A DNA stretch of 64,000 nt from Paragyromitra xinjiangensis (Eukaryota > Ascomycota > Pezizomycetes > Pezizales > Discinaceae): positions 1,612,001-1,676,000 of the forward strand of contig JBCAMK010000015.1 of assembly GCA_038503065.1 (NCBI GenBank), in the 5' to 3' direction. Shown one piece after another: positions 1 through 12,070 of the stretch (position 1 is the stretch's first letter; each line of letters begins with the position of its first letter). The position numbers and the translations under genes are program-made. The notes beneath the pieces were generated by a model. It searched no databases, had not been told where the DNA came from, and saw nothing but the letters and a program-made list of their open reading frames with translations.

Positions 1-1
1 A

Positions 2-430
2 GAGAGCCCTTATTCGATGGAGCAGTTGCGAAGATTCGCTTTTACCCTCCCGCGTACTATTCTACCGCCGATGAAACGTCATGGTCATGTCATACTCGAT
101 GTGTGTACTCCTGCGGGGAAGATTGAGCGCTGGACTGTTCCGAAGTCGTTTGGGAAGGTGCAGTTTCGTGATGCGAGGAAGAGTAGGTGGGGTGACTTGT
201 GGGCGCTTGGTGCGAAGACGAAGGTAGCGAGGAATATCAAGATTGGTAGTGAGAAGAAGGTTATTAATGCGGATGATGAGACGGAGAAGGTGGTACCCGT
301 GAAGAAGCATTGGAGTAGGGGGAGGAGCAAGCTTGGGGAAATTGTGGAAAAGAGAAAGAATCAGAGGAGAGATATTCGGTGGGCGGCTCAGAGGAAGGAG
401 ATGGAGGCTGAGGGTGGGGATGCTTATTAG
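2..430 (+). CDS. Rsm22-like mitochondrial ribosome assembly protein, 3' end only
   Basis: The frame is open from the first bases of the window, so the start lies outside and only about the last 142 residues are present. The segment [15 protein letters not shown] followed by [17 protein letters not shown] resembles the C-terminal part of Rsm22, the methyltransferase-like protein of the mitochondrial small ribosomal subunit; this is from family memory. The tail is very basic and ends in an Arg/Lys/Glu-rich helix, as expected for an rRNA-contacting protein in the mitochondrial matrix. The methyltransferase core would lie upstream and cannot be examined. The stop TAG is at 428-430. The gene is convergent with the next gene on the minus strand. 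Confidence 0.72.
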   Translation, partial: ESPYSMEQLRRFAFTLPRTILPPMKRHGHVILDVCTPAGKIERWTVPKSFGKVQFRDARKSRWGDLWALGAKTKVARNIKIGSEKKVINADDETEKVVPVKKHWSRGRSKLGEIVEKRKNQRRDIRWAAQRKEMEAEGGDAY

Positions 431-901
431 TTGATGTAGGATGAGGGGAAAGAAGGATTGTATGATATTTGTTGCTGGGACGGGAAAGGGTTCTCTTCTC
501 ATATAAAGTTCATCAGGTTGTATCTATACCGCATATTCATTAAGGGTAGACTTTGTGCATATTACCTCCTTTACCTATTGATGTGAAATTGATCGATATA
601 ATCATAGAAAGTCACTCGGTTGTGGCTGTTCTAGCGCTAGCGAAATCATGAAGTAGCCACGGAAACCAGCCAGGTTTATTAAGAACGTGTAACAATAGAA
701 ATTTTTATAATAAAAGGGGGTGATAATCAACAACGAGCAGAGATTCACGATTACTCACAAAGCCACACCAAAACCCCTTTTTCCAAAAAGAAAAAGGCAT
801 TACGACCCATCACCAGATAAAAATAGAAACCCATAAAACAGCCCTACGCCGTACCGTAACCGTAGAGGCAAAAAAGGAAAAACCACCCAAAGGAAGAAAC
901 A
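431..901. other. Convergent intergenic region
   Basis: This is the 3' flank shared by two convergent genes. It is AT-rich, with an A-rich stretch around 700-860 that may hold 3' processing signals of either gene. No gene is visible. Confidence 0.6.
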
Positions 902-2414
902 CTAGGCTTCACTTTCACTTCCAAACGCACTAGACGGCACACTGCTGGACGCACTAAGCAACGGTCGCCCTGTCCGACGTTTAGATCGTCTGGGTTGTCC
1001 CTGTCCCAATGCCGACTTAATCTCAGCCTTGATCAACTCGCGAGTGACATCTGACAGGGAGGCTTCTTTCTGCATTGATACCCGCCGAGACGGGATAGTC
1101 GTGTCGCTTGCGACTGAGGTGGTTGGTGTTAGGATTTGGGGGAATTGTTGAGGGGAGCCACTGTCAGTTGGAGTTGACGATTCCCTGAAGTGGTAGGGGC
1201 TTGTTTGCATGGTCTTCACAAGAGTATCTAGTGCTCGTAGTTTTTCTTCCAGCTCGGCTACTCTTTGCTCGAGTTCGGAGTTATTCGAAGGTAGCGCGGG
1301 TGAGAGATCGGTCGGATTGGCCCCTAAAGGTGTGCCTGTGTGTTTCGGCTCCAGGAGGTTCAGATTAGAGTTTTCTTTAAGTGGCCCCTCTGGAACTTCC
1401 GGAAAAGTCGTTTTTGGTTCAGGGGCGGGGAAAAGGTTCTCTCTTTGCTATAATGCGAGGAATGTCAGATGGCAGATTCGAATCTAGCTGGGGCAAGATC
1501 TAGTTGGAGGATAAATGAATAGAGAAAATACCTGTAAATGTCGAGTTTTTGGCGGATTTATTGGGGTTACTAGAACCATGTTAAGATCTTTTGTTTTCGC
1601 CCTCCCGTTTTCCTTCCCTAGAAGTGATAAATTACGCTCCGTTAGTTGGCTCAATTCGTCGCCGACGTCGCTCCCGGTTTTTGCTTCCGCTTCTTTGGTG
1701 AGGTCTTGTTTAGGTACTCCTGCAAGGCTTTCCTGGCTCACTGCCTGTGTAGATTTCTTGTTCTTTATTGGGCGGAGGCTTTCAAAAAACAACCTTAGGA
1801 CTTCACTCTGCGCGGCGGGCGATGTGGGTGGTACTACTCCATCGGACGATACAGTCCCAGCAGGCGGTAACAATCCCAGCCCACTCGGCGATGCCGTCCT
1901 ACTAGGTAGAGGCTTTCCACCGGAAGGAATAAACGGTAAAGATCCGTTTGTCGTATGTTTGACCGTCTGTTTCTCCTCTTGCTCCTTCCCCCCTTCACCT
2001 GGAACCTCTAACGTGTTGATTCGAATCCGCCCACCATCCTCAGGATCTTCCTCCAGAGCCGCGCCGATTTTCTTCTCAATGGTTGCTAATAAAGTACTGA
2101 TTGCCCCGTCGGTTGATAAAAGGTTGAATTCCTTGAAAAGGATTTTCTCTTCAATATCGGTTTTTGCGAGTGATTTAAGAGTACATTCCTTCGGTAGGAC
2201 AGCGGCATAGTAGTGACTCTCGAAAGGTCCGCGGTTACCGTTATTTCTCAAGTCGGGAGTGCCTCTGAAGTATTTCCGAACTACGAACGTGATAATTTGT
2301 ACTTCTTGGTCGAAGAGCCATCGACAGTTTTCTAGTAGGAGTTAGAATAGGGGCTAAGCTGGAAATAGGGATAGATTAGCTACCGAGGATTTGTTCACGA
2401 CGCCGAGAAGACAT
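902..2414 (-). CDS. Unrecognised coiled-coil protein, three exons, 458 aa
   Basis: I build a three-exon gene: 2414-2384, 2331-1532 and 1447-902, total 1377 nt, in frame throughout. Intron 1 (donor GTAGCT, branch TTCTAAC, acceptor CTAG) is phase 1; intron 2 (donor GTATTT, branch CTGAC, acceptor ATAG) is phase 0. The start ATG at 2414 gives MSSRRREQILENCRWLFDQE. The N-terminal ~110 residues look folded, with aromatic and charged helices. The middle is low-complexity, rich in Pro, Ser, Gly and Lys. Residues about 332-358 form a short heptad coiled coil (SELEQRVAELEEKLRALDTL). The C-terminus is Ser/Arg-rich with a basic patch (RRSKRRTGR) that could be a nuclear signal. I do not recognise the family. 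The splice structure and conserved frame make it a credible gene. Confidence 0.7.
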
Positions 2415-4019
2415 GGCTGAAGTGGACTCTGGCAGTCAAAGTACGACGTGTAGCTATGTCGAGCTAAAGCTTGGGGGAAGATAGCTCCAGTCTAAACAAT
2501 GGCACAAGAGACTTCAAAGAAAGCTCGAATGATGGAATATCCTAATTACTTATTGAGGCGTGTTTTTGTTGCCTCGTCCTCAGCCTCACGTTTGTATGTC
2601 TCAGGTACTGTACCACGATTGGCAAACGCGTGATGTTGGTTGCCTTAACCGGGTGCCTAGCCACGCCGCAGGCGTTACTAAACGTTGGGTGGAAAAACCT
2701 ACTTAGGTAGAACCATAAGAACTGGGTATGGCCTTGTATGCTACGGAATAGCGCACAGATATCGTTACATAGAAAACCATACACCCCATGTTTTCCGGTC
2801 CTTATGGTTCTACCCAGTACTCCAGCTATTCTTGCCCGTCGCGCTGATACTTTAGAAGGCGACTAAACGGCGCACGGTCACAGTGGCGTCACAGTGCGGG
2901 CAATCACTCAATATTAATCTATGCCCTGTCCTTTATGATGACCCCTTGCGCGCGAGACGCGTCATAAAAGATGCCTAGAGTAGGGATAGTCTTTGGAGAT
3001 CTATTGGCGTTCATATTCTCCCGTTCGATCCCTACTCTCAAATATAGCACTGAATCCCTAATTGATAATAAGCGAATCATATTTGGTCACTCGAGCTAGT
3101 GATCCCATCTATATATATAAAATAAGAAAAAGGGCAGAAACTTGGGGTTACCCTGCTGAACTGAACTCATACATGTAACTAAAAAAATTACATGTATATC
3201 ACGGTTTGGGATTAACTTGCTGAACTATGCTCATACATGTAATTACAAAAAATACATGTATATCGCTGTTTGAGGTTACCCTGTTGAACACATAATCACA
3301 CCCCATCAAAACTTGAACAAACAGCACCTAACCTCAACCACACCCATCATCCTCAACCACTACCATCCTCGACCACCACCATCTTCAACCACTCTAAACT
3401 ACAACTGTACCCAACCTTCATCAGTAAAAAAAAAGGCATCCTGAAGGGTAACATTGTATGATGGCATTTTGACCCTCTAGAAGATGGGGATTGCCTCTTG
3501 AACCCCTCCTGACAGCCTGCCTGCGCCCATGCTGCATCTAGATGTGCTTTGACTAACTCTTACCGTCAGCCAGTGCCCAAGCACCCTTCCAGACTGACCT
3601 GTGTGCATCTGACACCCTCCTGATACATGTAACTACTGGAACTTTTTTTTTCACTAAGTCAAAACCCTGACCCTAGGCACTAAGCAATTTTCAAAATCTT
3701 CAAGCTTTGCTTAGGTGTTGCTTAAGCAATGCCTACTAAGACACCTTCTACTATTCCTCCCCATCTGCTTCCCCCTATTCCCCCTTACCCATTCTCAACC
3801 TCGCTGTACTGCTGACATCATGACATTTAGGTTCGAAGTAACAAGCTCTGCTTGCAAAGAACCTTTCAGGTAACATCTTGCTTTCCTTTATTTGGCTCCC
3901 GCTGATATGCTTCCTAGACTTGCTTTGATCTGCTGCTTCAGCTTCCTCCACCTCTGCTGGCTGCCTGCTTCGCTGCTTCCACCTAAGCGAGCTCAAGAGG
4001 CAGCTCAATTGGCTGATCA
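2415..4019. other. Gene-free region with repeat remnants
   Basis: No coding gene is supported. An inverted pair of about 22 nt sharing TAGAACCATAAG lies at roughly 2706-2730 and 2797-2822. A short tandem array follows at 3140-3295 (annotated separately). The rest is simple-sequence-rich and contains small ORFs without coding character. Confidence 0.5.
3140..3295. repeat. Short tandem repeat, about 70-bp unit, two and a half copies
   Basis: A unit reading roughly GGGTTACCCTGCTGAACT, then CATACATGTAA, an A-run, TTACATGTATATC and a G/T-rich segment recurs about every 70 bp. Each unit contains a small inverted repeat (TACATGTAA against TTACATGTA) around an A-rich loop, so each copy could fold as a hairpin. 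The copies diverge by several substitutions. Confidence 0.7.
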
Positions 4020-4950
4020 ATCCACTGCCTGAGCTTCGTCAGCCTCCGCCACACGGTCAATTCAATGCCTGAGCTTCCACTGCCTCAGTCAATTGATCGA
4101 TTCGCTGTAGCAGCCTCCGTCATATGATTGATTCGCTGCCTGAGCCTGAGCCTGAGCCTGCGCCGATAAGTTGATTCACTGCCTGAGCTTCCGCCACCTT
4201 CTGGAGGTTGTCAATCTGCTGCCTGAGCTTCCTCCGCCTCCGCCATATAGTCAATTTGCTTCTTGAGCTTCCGCTTCCTGCGCCACATGGTCAATTTGCT
4301 GCAGCCACCTCCACTGCCTGCACTATATGGTCAATTTGCTGCCTGAGCCTGAGCCTGAGCCTGCGCCTGCACCAATAGGCCAATTTGCTGCCTGAGCTTC
4401 CGCCGCCTCCACCACATGGTCAATTCGCTACCACCTCTTCCGCTGCCTCCACCATATGGTCAATTCACTGCTTGCGTCAGTAGATCAATTCACTGCCTGA
4501 GCTTCCACTACTTGGTCTATTTGCTGCTGCAGCTTCTGCCACTTCCTCCGCTTCCGTCATATAGTCAATTTGTGGCCTGAGCTTCCTGCACCTGCACCTG
4601 CACCAATAGGTCGATTCGCTGCCTGAGCTTCCACTGCTTCCACCATATGGTTGATTCTCTGCAGCAGCCTCTGCATCAGCAAGAACAAAAAATGACCTAT
4701 TTGAAATTAGGATCATGTTCTTACCTCTGTGACCTATTTGGCTCCTATTTGGACCTCTGTGGCCTCTATGGCCTCTGCAGAGGAAAATATCAAAATTTCC
4801 TCAGAAACCTCCACAGAGGAATGTTGACCTCTGCAGAGGCCACAGAGGCCAAATAGGAGCCAAATAGGCCACAGAGGTCAAATAGGCCACAGAGGAATGT
4901 CGTTTGTTTTTGCTGATGTGCTGCCTGCACCATATGATTGATTCACTGCA
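4020..4950. repeat. Degenerate minisatellite, about 55-65-bp unit, interrupted by a MITE
   Basis: The stretch is built from imperfect repeats of the form TCAATTTGCTGCCTGAGCTT, then CCGCCGCCTCCACCATATGG. Some copies carry an internal hexamer expansion (GAGCCT repeated three or four times). More than ten divergent units can be followed. The array is split at 4674-4918 by a 245-bp inverted-repeat element. Small ORFs here are repeat translations rich in Ala, Glu, Gly and Ser and are not annotated. Confidence 0.75.
4674..4918 (-). mobile_element. MITE copy 1 (245 bp)
   Basis: The element starts CATCAGCAAGAACAAA and ends TTTGTTTTTGCTGATG, giving near-perfect terminal inverted repeats. The interior is a long imperfect palindrome made of repeated CCTCTGTGG, CCTATTTGG and CCTCTGCAGAGG blocks. 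It is the reverse complement of the copy at 12365-12609 and has the same length. The flanking dinucleotide is TG on both sides. It sits inside the minisatellite. No coding capacity is expected. Confidence 0.85.
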
Positions 4951-5227
4951 CCCTTAATATTTGTACATAGATATATAGATATATAGATACATAGATACAT
5001 AGAATGAAGCAATTATCAATAATATTGGTTCCATACAAGTGATTCCCGAATATTCCAGGCTCTACAAGCATACTGTGCATATTTATTCTACAGGGCGGAC
5101 TGCTGCCAAAATCTTGCGGCAGTGAGGGACCACCCACATCCAGAAGCTGTCCACTACACCACTTGCTACAGGAGAAGACGACCTCCTCCAGGTGGCTGAA
5201 GGTCTAGAAACCATGCCTCCCAGGCGT
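4951..5227. other. Left flank of the retrotransposon with a short microsatellite
   Basis: A (TAGATA)n-like microsatellite lies at about 4970-5003. The remaining ~220 bp up to the LTR shows no clear gene. It does not read as a continuation of the gag that abuts the right LTR. Confidence 0.5.
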
Positions 5228-5610
5228 TGTGGTGGGGCGCGCGGGAGGTGAAAGGAAGCGATGGATAAGTCACGTGCGCGGTCACGTGTATAAGGGTTAG
5301 GGGTATTGACAGCGGAGGATTTCTATTACTGTTCAACATTGCCTGTCGATTCTTATCCTATTCACTACTCTATTCTTTCCTATCTATCTATTTTGTATCG
5401 TATTCCTTTGCGGCGGGCTCTTGCCTTGCCTAATTCGTATCGAATATATCCTTCCTATTCGCTCGATTCCACGCCTAATAATCCGCATATATGTGCCTCG
5501 CTATAGGACATCGAAGTCCGCGTCGACGCAGCCTCTTCTTCACAGCGCGAAGGCAGCGAATATCAGATCTCTGCGTCAAACTGGCAGAGTCTCCTACGCA
5601 CTCGCCCACA
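5228..5610 (+). repeat. 5' LTR (383 bp)
   Basis: It begins TGTGGTGGGG and ends CTCGCCCACA, the usual TG...CA ends. I found no difference from the 3' LTR by eye. Confidence 0.95.
5271..5294 (+). promoter_or_regulatory. LTR promoter core: two CACGTG boxes followed by TATAAG
   Basis: CACGTG palindromes at 5271-5276 and 5283-5288, 12 bp apart, are followed directly by TATAAG at 5289-5294. CACGTG is the E-box class bound by bHLH regulators. The same arrangement is repeated in the 3' LTR near 16194-16217. The promoter role is inferred from position in the LTR. Confidence 0.5.
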
Positions 5611-5629
5611 ATGGTCCCTTCGACTGCAG
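5611..5629 (+). other. Candidate primer-binding site
   Basis: Directly after the LTR the sequence reads ATGGTCCCTTCGACTGC. The TGG one base after the LTR end suits pairing with a tRNA CCA terminus. I cannot assign the tRNA. Confidence 0.4.
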
Positions 5630-6162
5630 AGATTGATACGCTAGGCCTAGGCACGAAGAGAAGCAGTCACGCAGCGAATCGCACAAACACGCACACACGG
5701 AAGGCACGGGATTTAGAGAGGCTATTCGGCAGAGAATTCCCACGGCGGAATAGACTGTGGAGACGCTATAGGACACTAGAAGAGTTTTCTTCGGCAGAGA
5801 ATTCCCTGTGCGGAATAGGCTGCGAAGTTACGGGATATAGAGCAATTGAGGCGGCAGAGAAATTCCGCAGCGGATTAGACTGTGCCTATTGCGGCAGAGG
5901 TTGGCTTGCTAAGAGTGACGGACTGCGCAAAGAAAAATTTGTGGCAGGGAAGTCTTCTGAGGAAGGGCTAGGCTGTACATTTAATACGGGATCTCGGAGA
6001 TTCAGCTGCCGAATTCGCAAGAAGTCAGCAGACGCCACGGGAGACGTATACCCCCCCAATGCCCCGCGAAAAGAGCAGAAAGAATCAGACTTCGTACGAT
6101 TCACAGCAGAATTCGCAGCACTCACAGTATTAACCGTATTCGCCCTATCAATCGCAATAAGC

Positions 6163-8571
6163 ATGTCGACTCCACGGTCCACAGTCAATTCCACGCCAAC
6201 AGCAGGCACGCCACTTACTGCCGGCTCTGCAGATTTGCTTATCGAAGGTCTTCTAAGCAGTTCACCCATATCCCCTTCCCTGGAACCCACGGCGCCCCGC
6301 ATTTCGATGGAAACGATGCCACGGATTTCCTAGAGCATTATGAGCTTCTATATGAAGAATTCGGAGAGTCGGAGAAGGCGGCTGTGAAGAAGCTCCCTCT
6401 CTATTGTGTCAGCTCTATTGGCGCCACGATTCGTTATTTGCAAGGATATGCAGATGGAGACTGGCAGGCGTTGCGCAGGGAGATTTTGGAGGAGTATAGA
6501 GCGCAGGATACGAAGCAGCAGATGTATACGGTAAGGTTTCAAGAGCTGACTAATGCGCAGAAGAAGAAAACAGGTGATATACGCCCTTTTGTGCGCACCT
6601 TTACGGCAGTTTCCACCAGTCTAAAGGCCACAGGCATGCTTTCGGAGTATCAAGAGATTCAGCTGTTTCTGGGAGGGCTGCAATTAGACCTCGCCAGGAA
6701 GCTGATAATCAAGTTCAAATTGGATGTCAACTTGCCCAGCTCCTTCCAAGGCAAATATGCCCTAATTAAGAAAGAAGCTCAGGATTACTGCTTAGGCACA
6801 CTTCGCACAGAAGAATTGATGAAGAAAGGTGAGTTTTCTTCAGAAGCACTTATTGATCAGCTTTTAGCGCAGGAAACGGTCGAAGCCTTCAGTATCAGCC
6901 AGTTTCGGAGGCTCGCAGCCGCAGCCGCAGCCGCAGCAGACTGCGCAAGTTGTGCAGCTAATTCAACGCCAGGCCCACAATATAGATGTCACGAGCGCAA
7001 TCGACGACATTTCGAAGCGTATGGAAGCCATGGTTTTACGCCAACAGGCGCAATTTATGGAGAGTTTTAGCAGAGCCAACGTCGGCGCCAGAGCACCTCC
7101 GCCGCAAGCCTATAACGCGCCAGGACCTGCTTCGGGAGCAAATGCAATTCCACTTCGGAATTCGCAGCCGGCTCAGCAGTACGCTCCGAATCCTCAGTAT
7201 GCGTCAAATCTTCAGTACGCTCCGGCAAGACGTTGCATCTTCTGTGCAGATCCTGCGCATTTGAAGAATCAATGCCCTGCTTTGATGGCCAAAGAACGCG
7301 CTGGATTAGTGCACAGGGCTGTAGGCGGGAGGATTCACTGGGGAGGAGAAGGGTCCGGAGGAGAGGTGGTTGAGCCATGGGAGAGAAGTACGGGAAGGAA
7401 TATGCTGCAGCAAGTGGAAGCCCGAGAGCAGCAGCAACCTCCGCAGCTGCCACAACAGCCAGGCGTGAGGCGAATTAAGGCTGCGCCCAGTCCTAGCCGC
7501 GGTCCGAGCTTCGAAGTCAGAATGGCGCGTTTAGGGGAATTAGATGAAGAAAGCAGCGAGGAGGAGGTTGTGGAGGAAGAGTTGGAGTCGGAATTGGATT
7601 CGGATTCGGAATCAGAGGAAGAGGCGAATTGGTACGTTTCTGCAGTCAAACCTGCGCGTGTGGAGAAGCGCAGGGCGCCAGTGAAGAAGGAGAAGGTGGA
7701 AGATCTGAGGAAAAGAATTGAGAGGCAGGAAGGGTTGCCAAATGCTCGGGCACCCAGGCCTAGAGCATACCCTCCAGTAGAAACTGTGGAAGTGGAGATG
7801 CAGGAAGATAAGCCTACGAAGAAGCCGGAAAAGAAGCCCGTTGCGCCACGAAGAGCCCTTAGAGATGATGCCACAGGCGCCCCCTCCGAAGAAGAGCTTT
7901 TCCACACACTGCCAACGGAAAAGTCGATCAATATCAGTATTTCAGAATTAGTCTCTATTTCTCCTCCCTTCAAGAAATATCTATACGGCAGGGGCGTGCC
8001 GCCAGCGCCAGCTGCGAAGGTTTCCAAAGCACACGCATCTCCACGCGATTCCCAGACTCGGAGAATTAGGCATCAAGTCGAATACGCTGCTGAGTCAGGC
8101 CTAATTCCCATCAGTATCAACGGCGTTTTGCTGCAGCCAACGGGAGATAATGGATCAGAAATCAATCGAATGGGTTGGTCGGAGTTCGAGAGTTTGAATT
8201 TGCCATACGACGACCAAGTGGACTGGACCATGACCGGAATTACTGGAGATTCCACACCTCTGACTTGCTGTATTCACGAAGCGCCCGTTAGTGTGGGAGG
8301 TGCCGTGGTTTATACACCAATATTTGCATCTCCAGGAATGGAAGGCGAATTCGTATTAGGGCACCCATTTGAGCGAGCTGCCTTACTAAAGTGGACGAAT
8401 AAGGACGACGGCTCAATGTGGGGCACTATTTGGTCCTCTGATCGCCTAAAGAAGGCCAAATTCATGGCAGTTCCGCCTGAAGGATATGCGCGCACTTCAG
8501 TAAGGGAAGCAAAGGGGCAGTGGATGCGAAGGAGGCGTGAGCAGAGCTCGGGAAACGGGAGATCTCAGTAA
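6163..8571 (+). pseudogene. Gag-protease region of the retrotransposon, frameshifted
   Basis: A plausible start ATG is at 6163 (MSTPRSTV). The capsid-like part then continues in a different frame (about 6255-6900), and the frame changes again near the (GCAGCC)n run at 6910-6935. From there it is open to 8571. The capsid part contains a retrotransposon-gag-type helical region (DGNDATDFLEHYELLYEEF, then QLFLGGLQ). A CCHC zinc knuckle, CIFCADPAHLKNQC, is encoded at about 7237-7278. An acidic linker (SEEEVVEEELESELDSDSE) follows. The 3' part resembles a retroviral-type aspartic protease, with GDNGSEIN where families usually have D-S/T-G. The pol frame follows in the -1 frame, so programmed -1 shifting is possible there, but the other breaks look like damage. 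Upstream, 5700-5900 holds three diverged ~70-bp GGCAGAGAATTCC repeats, probably leader. Confidence 0.8.
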
Positions 8572-10497
8572 GCGCGGAGGTGCTTACTGAGAAGAGGCGG
8601 CGGAAACCTCCGGAGGAAGTGGCGGAAGTGGAGGGTGTGGTCAGAAGAGCGCAGGAGACTCCGCGTCGACGCGGAGTCTTGCGAGGTGCGGAAAGAGAGG
8701 TGCGGATGCGGCGGTGTATGGCAGTTTGGAATGAAATTCAGCGAGCGGGAAGTGGAGTAAGCAGCAGGAGGCTGTATAAGAATAAGAAGGAGAAGGTGCG
8801 CCCGCAGAACGTCAAAGGTGATGGCGGCGCAGAAGGAAATCCGAATTGGAAGCAGGATTGCCTGAAGGAGGAAAGGAGGCAAGGGCTGGATAAGCCTGTT
8901 GGCCCTTTCGATCATATCCTTACGCCCAAATTCAGCAGTGTTCCACGAGGGTCTCGCCTCACGAAAGAGAGAATAGCGGAAATGGATATAGGCCATCTTC
9001 AGCCGAAGGAGCGAGAGCTTTTGATGGAAATGCTATACAATAGGGAAGCTGCCGTGGCATTCGAATTCACAGAAATTGGCTTATTCAAGTCGGAAGTTGA
9101 GCCTCCACACGTGATTCGGACGATTCCACACGTGCCATGGCAGGAAGCTCCCTTCAAGACACCCAGAGCCCTGGAAGGAGGTTATCGAAATCGTAAAGGC
9201 GCGGCTGGCAGGAGGCACTCTAGAGCGCTGCCGCGGGCCGTATCGAAATCCTTGGTTTCTAGTAAAGAAAAAGCAGGGCGGGCATCGATTAGTCGCCTCT
9301 TTCACTAAAGCCAACAGCCATACGATATTAGATGCGGCATTGCCTCACAGGGTTGACGAATTCAGTGAGGTATTCGCTGGAATGGCAATAGCTTCAATTA
9401 TCGATCTATTCTCTGGGTATGATCAGGTGGATTTAGCGGAGGAAAGCAGAGATATGACTGCTATTCAGACACCTTTAGGCTTGCTTCGTATACACGAATG
9501 GTGCAAGGAGGCACGAATTCAGTGCAGGCATTTCAGCGAATCAATTCCAAAGCGCAGCATGATAATATTCCGTAACGCCGCAGAGTCTTTCTCGACGACG
9601 TAGGTGTAAAAGGACCAACCTCGCGCTATGATGACGAGGAAATAAGCCCTGGAATTCGGAGATTCGTACAAGAGCATATCGTCAATTTGGACCGAGTCCT
9701 AGTAGACTACGAGAGAGCAGGTGCCACAGTGGCGGGAATTAAGTCGTCCTGGTGCAAGCCTGGAATTAAAATCGTGGGATTCGTCTGTACGGAAGAAGGG
9801 CGGTTTCCTGATGCAAAGAAGGTGGAAAAGATCGTACTTTGGCCTGCCTGCGACTCAGTAACGGAAGTCCGAGCCTTTCTGTGAGTTGCCACCTATTATA
9901 GGATTTGGATCGAAGGATTTGCAATTATCGCATGCGCCACTATTCTTCCTGCAGCGAAAAGGTGTGGTTTTCGTATGGGCGGAAGAACAGGAGGAGGCAA
10001 TGGAAACGATCAAAAAGGCTCTTACTACTGCACCAGCGCTGGCTACGCCACAGTACGGACCACTGGCGGGATTGCTGATTTTGGGAGTGGATGCCGGAGG
10101 AGAAGGCTGGGGCGCAGTGTTGATGCAACTACTGGGAGATATAAGACATCCTTGCAGGTATGAGAGCGGGTTGTGGGCGCCTGCGGAGAGGCAGTATGAC
10201 GCGGGGAAGAAGGAGTGCAAAGGGCTGCTTAAAGCCCTGAAGAAGATGCGCTTTTGGCTCTATGGAGTTAGATTCCGTGTGGAAATCGACGCTCGTACGC
10301 TGGTTCACCAACTGAATCTTCCTGCCAATGATCTTCCAGGTGCAATGGTCACTCGTTGGATTGCGTGGATTCGCCTCTTCGATTTTGACGTCGTCCACGT
10401 TCCAGGAAAGCAGCATACTGCAGCAGATGGATTATCGAGCGTAAGGGGACTGAAGAGGATGTGGCGGAAGCAGAAGCGGAAGATGTGGAGGAATTAG
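8572..10497 (+). pseudogene. Reverse transcriptase and RNase H region, broken
   Basis: The RT runs through at least three frames. The N-terminal part (PHVIRTIPHVPWQEAPF) is open to 9308; the fingers/palm (NPWFLVKKK, then IIDLFSGYDQVDLA) lies in a second frame; the catalytic block FLDDVGVKGP near 9590 lies in a third frame just after an in-frame TAA. FLDD corresponds to the YxDD box, with F for Y. The RNase H part at 9886-10497 is one open frame with FVWAEEQEEAMETIKKAL, DAGGEGWGAVLMQ and HVPGKQHTAADGLS, which identify a Ty3/gypsy RNase H. The frame breaks mean no full RT can be made by conventional decoding. Confidence 0.88.
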
Positions 10498-12070
10498 AGG
10501 AGTTCCTCGATGATCAACTATTCGCCAGCCGGGTAATCCGCGGGAGAGTCCGCGTCGACGCGAGGTCCTATTAACCCCTTTGTATGCTTGGCCAAAGCGA
10601 GAGTATAGTGGCCGTTGGCAGCAGATTGGCGAATTCCTGGAGTCTCTATCTATGCCGGAAGATCTCTCGGAAAAGCAGCGAAAGGCGTTTAGACGAGAAG
10701 CAACTAAATTCCTAATTCGAGACGGGCACCTATTCCGGAGAGGTCGTGAGAATCAGCCGCCGAAGCGAGTGATATGCCATGGACCAGAGAAGCAGCAAAT
10801 CCTGAAGGGTCTCCACGACGAATCAGGGCATAGAGGCAGAGAAGGCACGTTTAAGAAGATATCTCAGCGCTTTTGGTGGCGTGGATTAGCCAAAGATGTG
10901 GAGGAATTCGTTCGAACCTGCGAGCAATGCCAACTTCGAGCCTCCGCCAGATATCCCGACGAATTACACCCTACATTTGGCACTTCGCTATTCGAGAAGG
11001 TCTGTGTAGATATCGTGCATATGCCTGCTGGAAGTGATCGAAATCGGTATCTAGTCCTCGCTAGAGATGATTTCTCAGGATGGGCGGAAGGACGTGCTTT
11101 GACTAGAGGGAGCTCGGAGAAGGTGGCGGATTTCCTATTCCAGGAGGTGATTTCACGATTCGGATGCCCTAGGAAGATTGTGGTGGATGGAGGGCCAGAG
11201 AATAAGGCATTTACGGAGCGCTGTGCAATCGGTATAATATCAATAGAAGGTCGTTTCAGCATATCATCCGCAGGCAAATGGGCTGGTCGAGCGTGGGCAT
11301 CAGCAAATAGTGGATGCTTTGCAGAAGATCTCCAAACAGCCGAAGGATTGGTCTAATCATCTCCACTCCGTCCTTTGGGCTGATCGAATTACGGTCGAAG
11401 ATCCACAGGAAAGGCGCCTTTTGAGCTCGTTTTTGGTTGGCAGTGTGTCTTCCAGTGGAAATAACTCTTGAGTTCGTGGGGCAGTATTGAGTGGCAGGAT
11501 ATCCACTCTAGGGCGGATTTATTGGCAGCTCGGGCCAGGCAATTGGAGATGCGAGATGAGGATGGGATGAAGCAGCGATTCGCCTAAAAGAAAGCAGGTC
11601 GGAGAATAAGCGGTATTTCGACTCCCATAGGAGAAAACGGCCTAATTCGCAGTCCTTAAGCGTTGGTGATCTCGTACTTCTCCATAATACGAAGCTGGAA
11701 AAGCAATGGAGTGATAAACTGGCGAATAGGTGGCGTGGACCCTTTCGAATCCGGAAATATCTCCTGTAGGCACCGTGGTTTTGGAGGAGCTCGATGGCAC
11801 GCTTTTAGGCGGTACTACGCCTCCAGACCGTGTTAAACGCTTCTTTCAACGCGCGCAGGAGAAATCGCAGAGGAAATCGCAGAAGATCTCGCAGAGGAAT
11901 TCGGCTGAAGAGTTAGGAGAGGAGGACGCGGAGGTGTCCGCGTCGACGCGGGAAATGCCAGAGGAGGCTGAAGATGTGGAAATGGAGGAAGATGTTTCTG
12001 TGGTTGGTGGTAAGCGTGTGAAGCACAGAAAGACTGGGGCTTCTACGTGCAGTTGCCTTAATACCACTAA
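10498..12070 (+). pseudogene. Integrase region, broken at the 3' half
   Basis: Open frame 10580-11356 carries the integrase zinc-binding H-H-C-C module (HDESGHRGREGTF, then CEQCQ) and the rve core start (VCVDIVHMP). The second core segment reads VDGGPENKAF. Frame is lost after about 11230, where the glutamate-containing helix should be. Downstream fragments at 11640-11960 still show the typical C-terminal signature LEKQWSDKLANRWRGPFRI in another frame, followed by a Lys/Gln/Glu-rich tail. No chromodomain is obvious. Confidence 0.85.

Noticed and set aside
5306..5506. 66-codon ORF repeated at 16229-16429
   Set aside because: It lies wholly inside each LTR; the identity reflects LTR duplication, not a gene.
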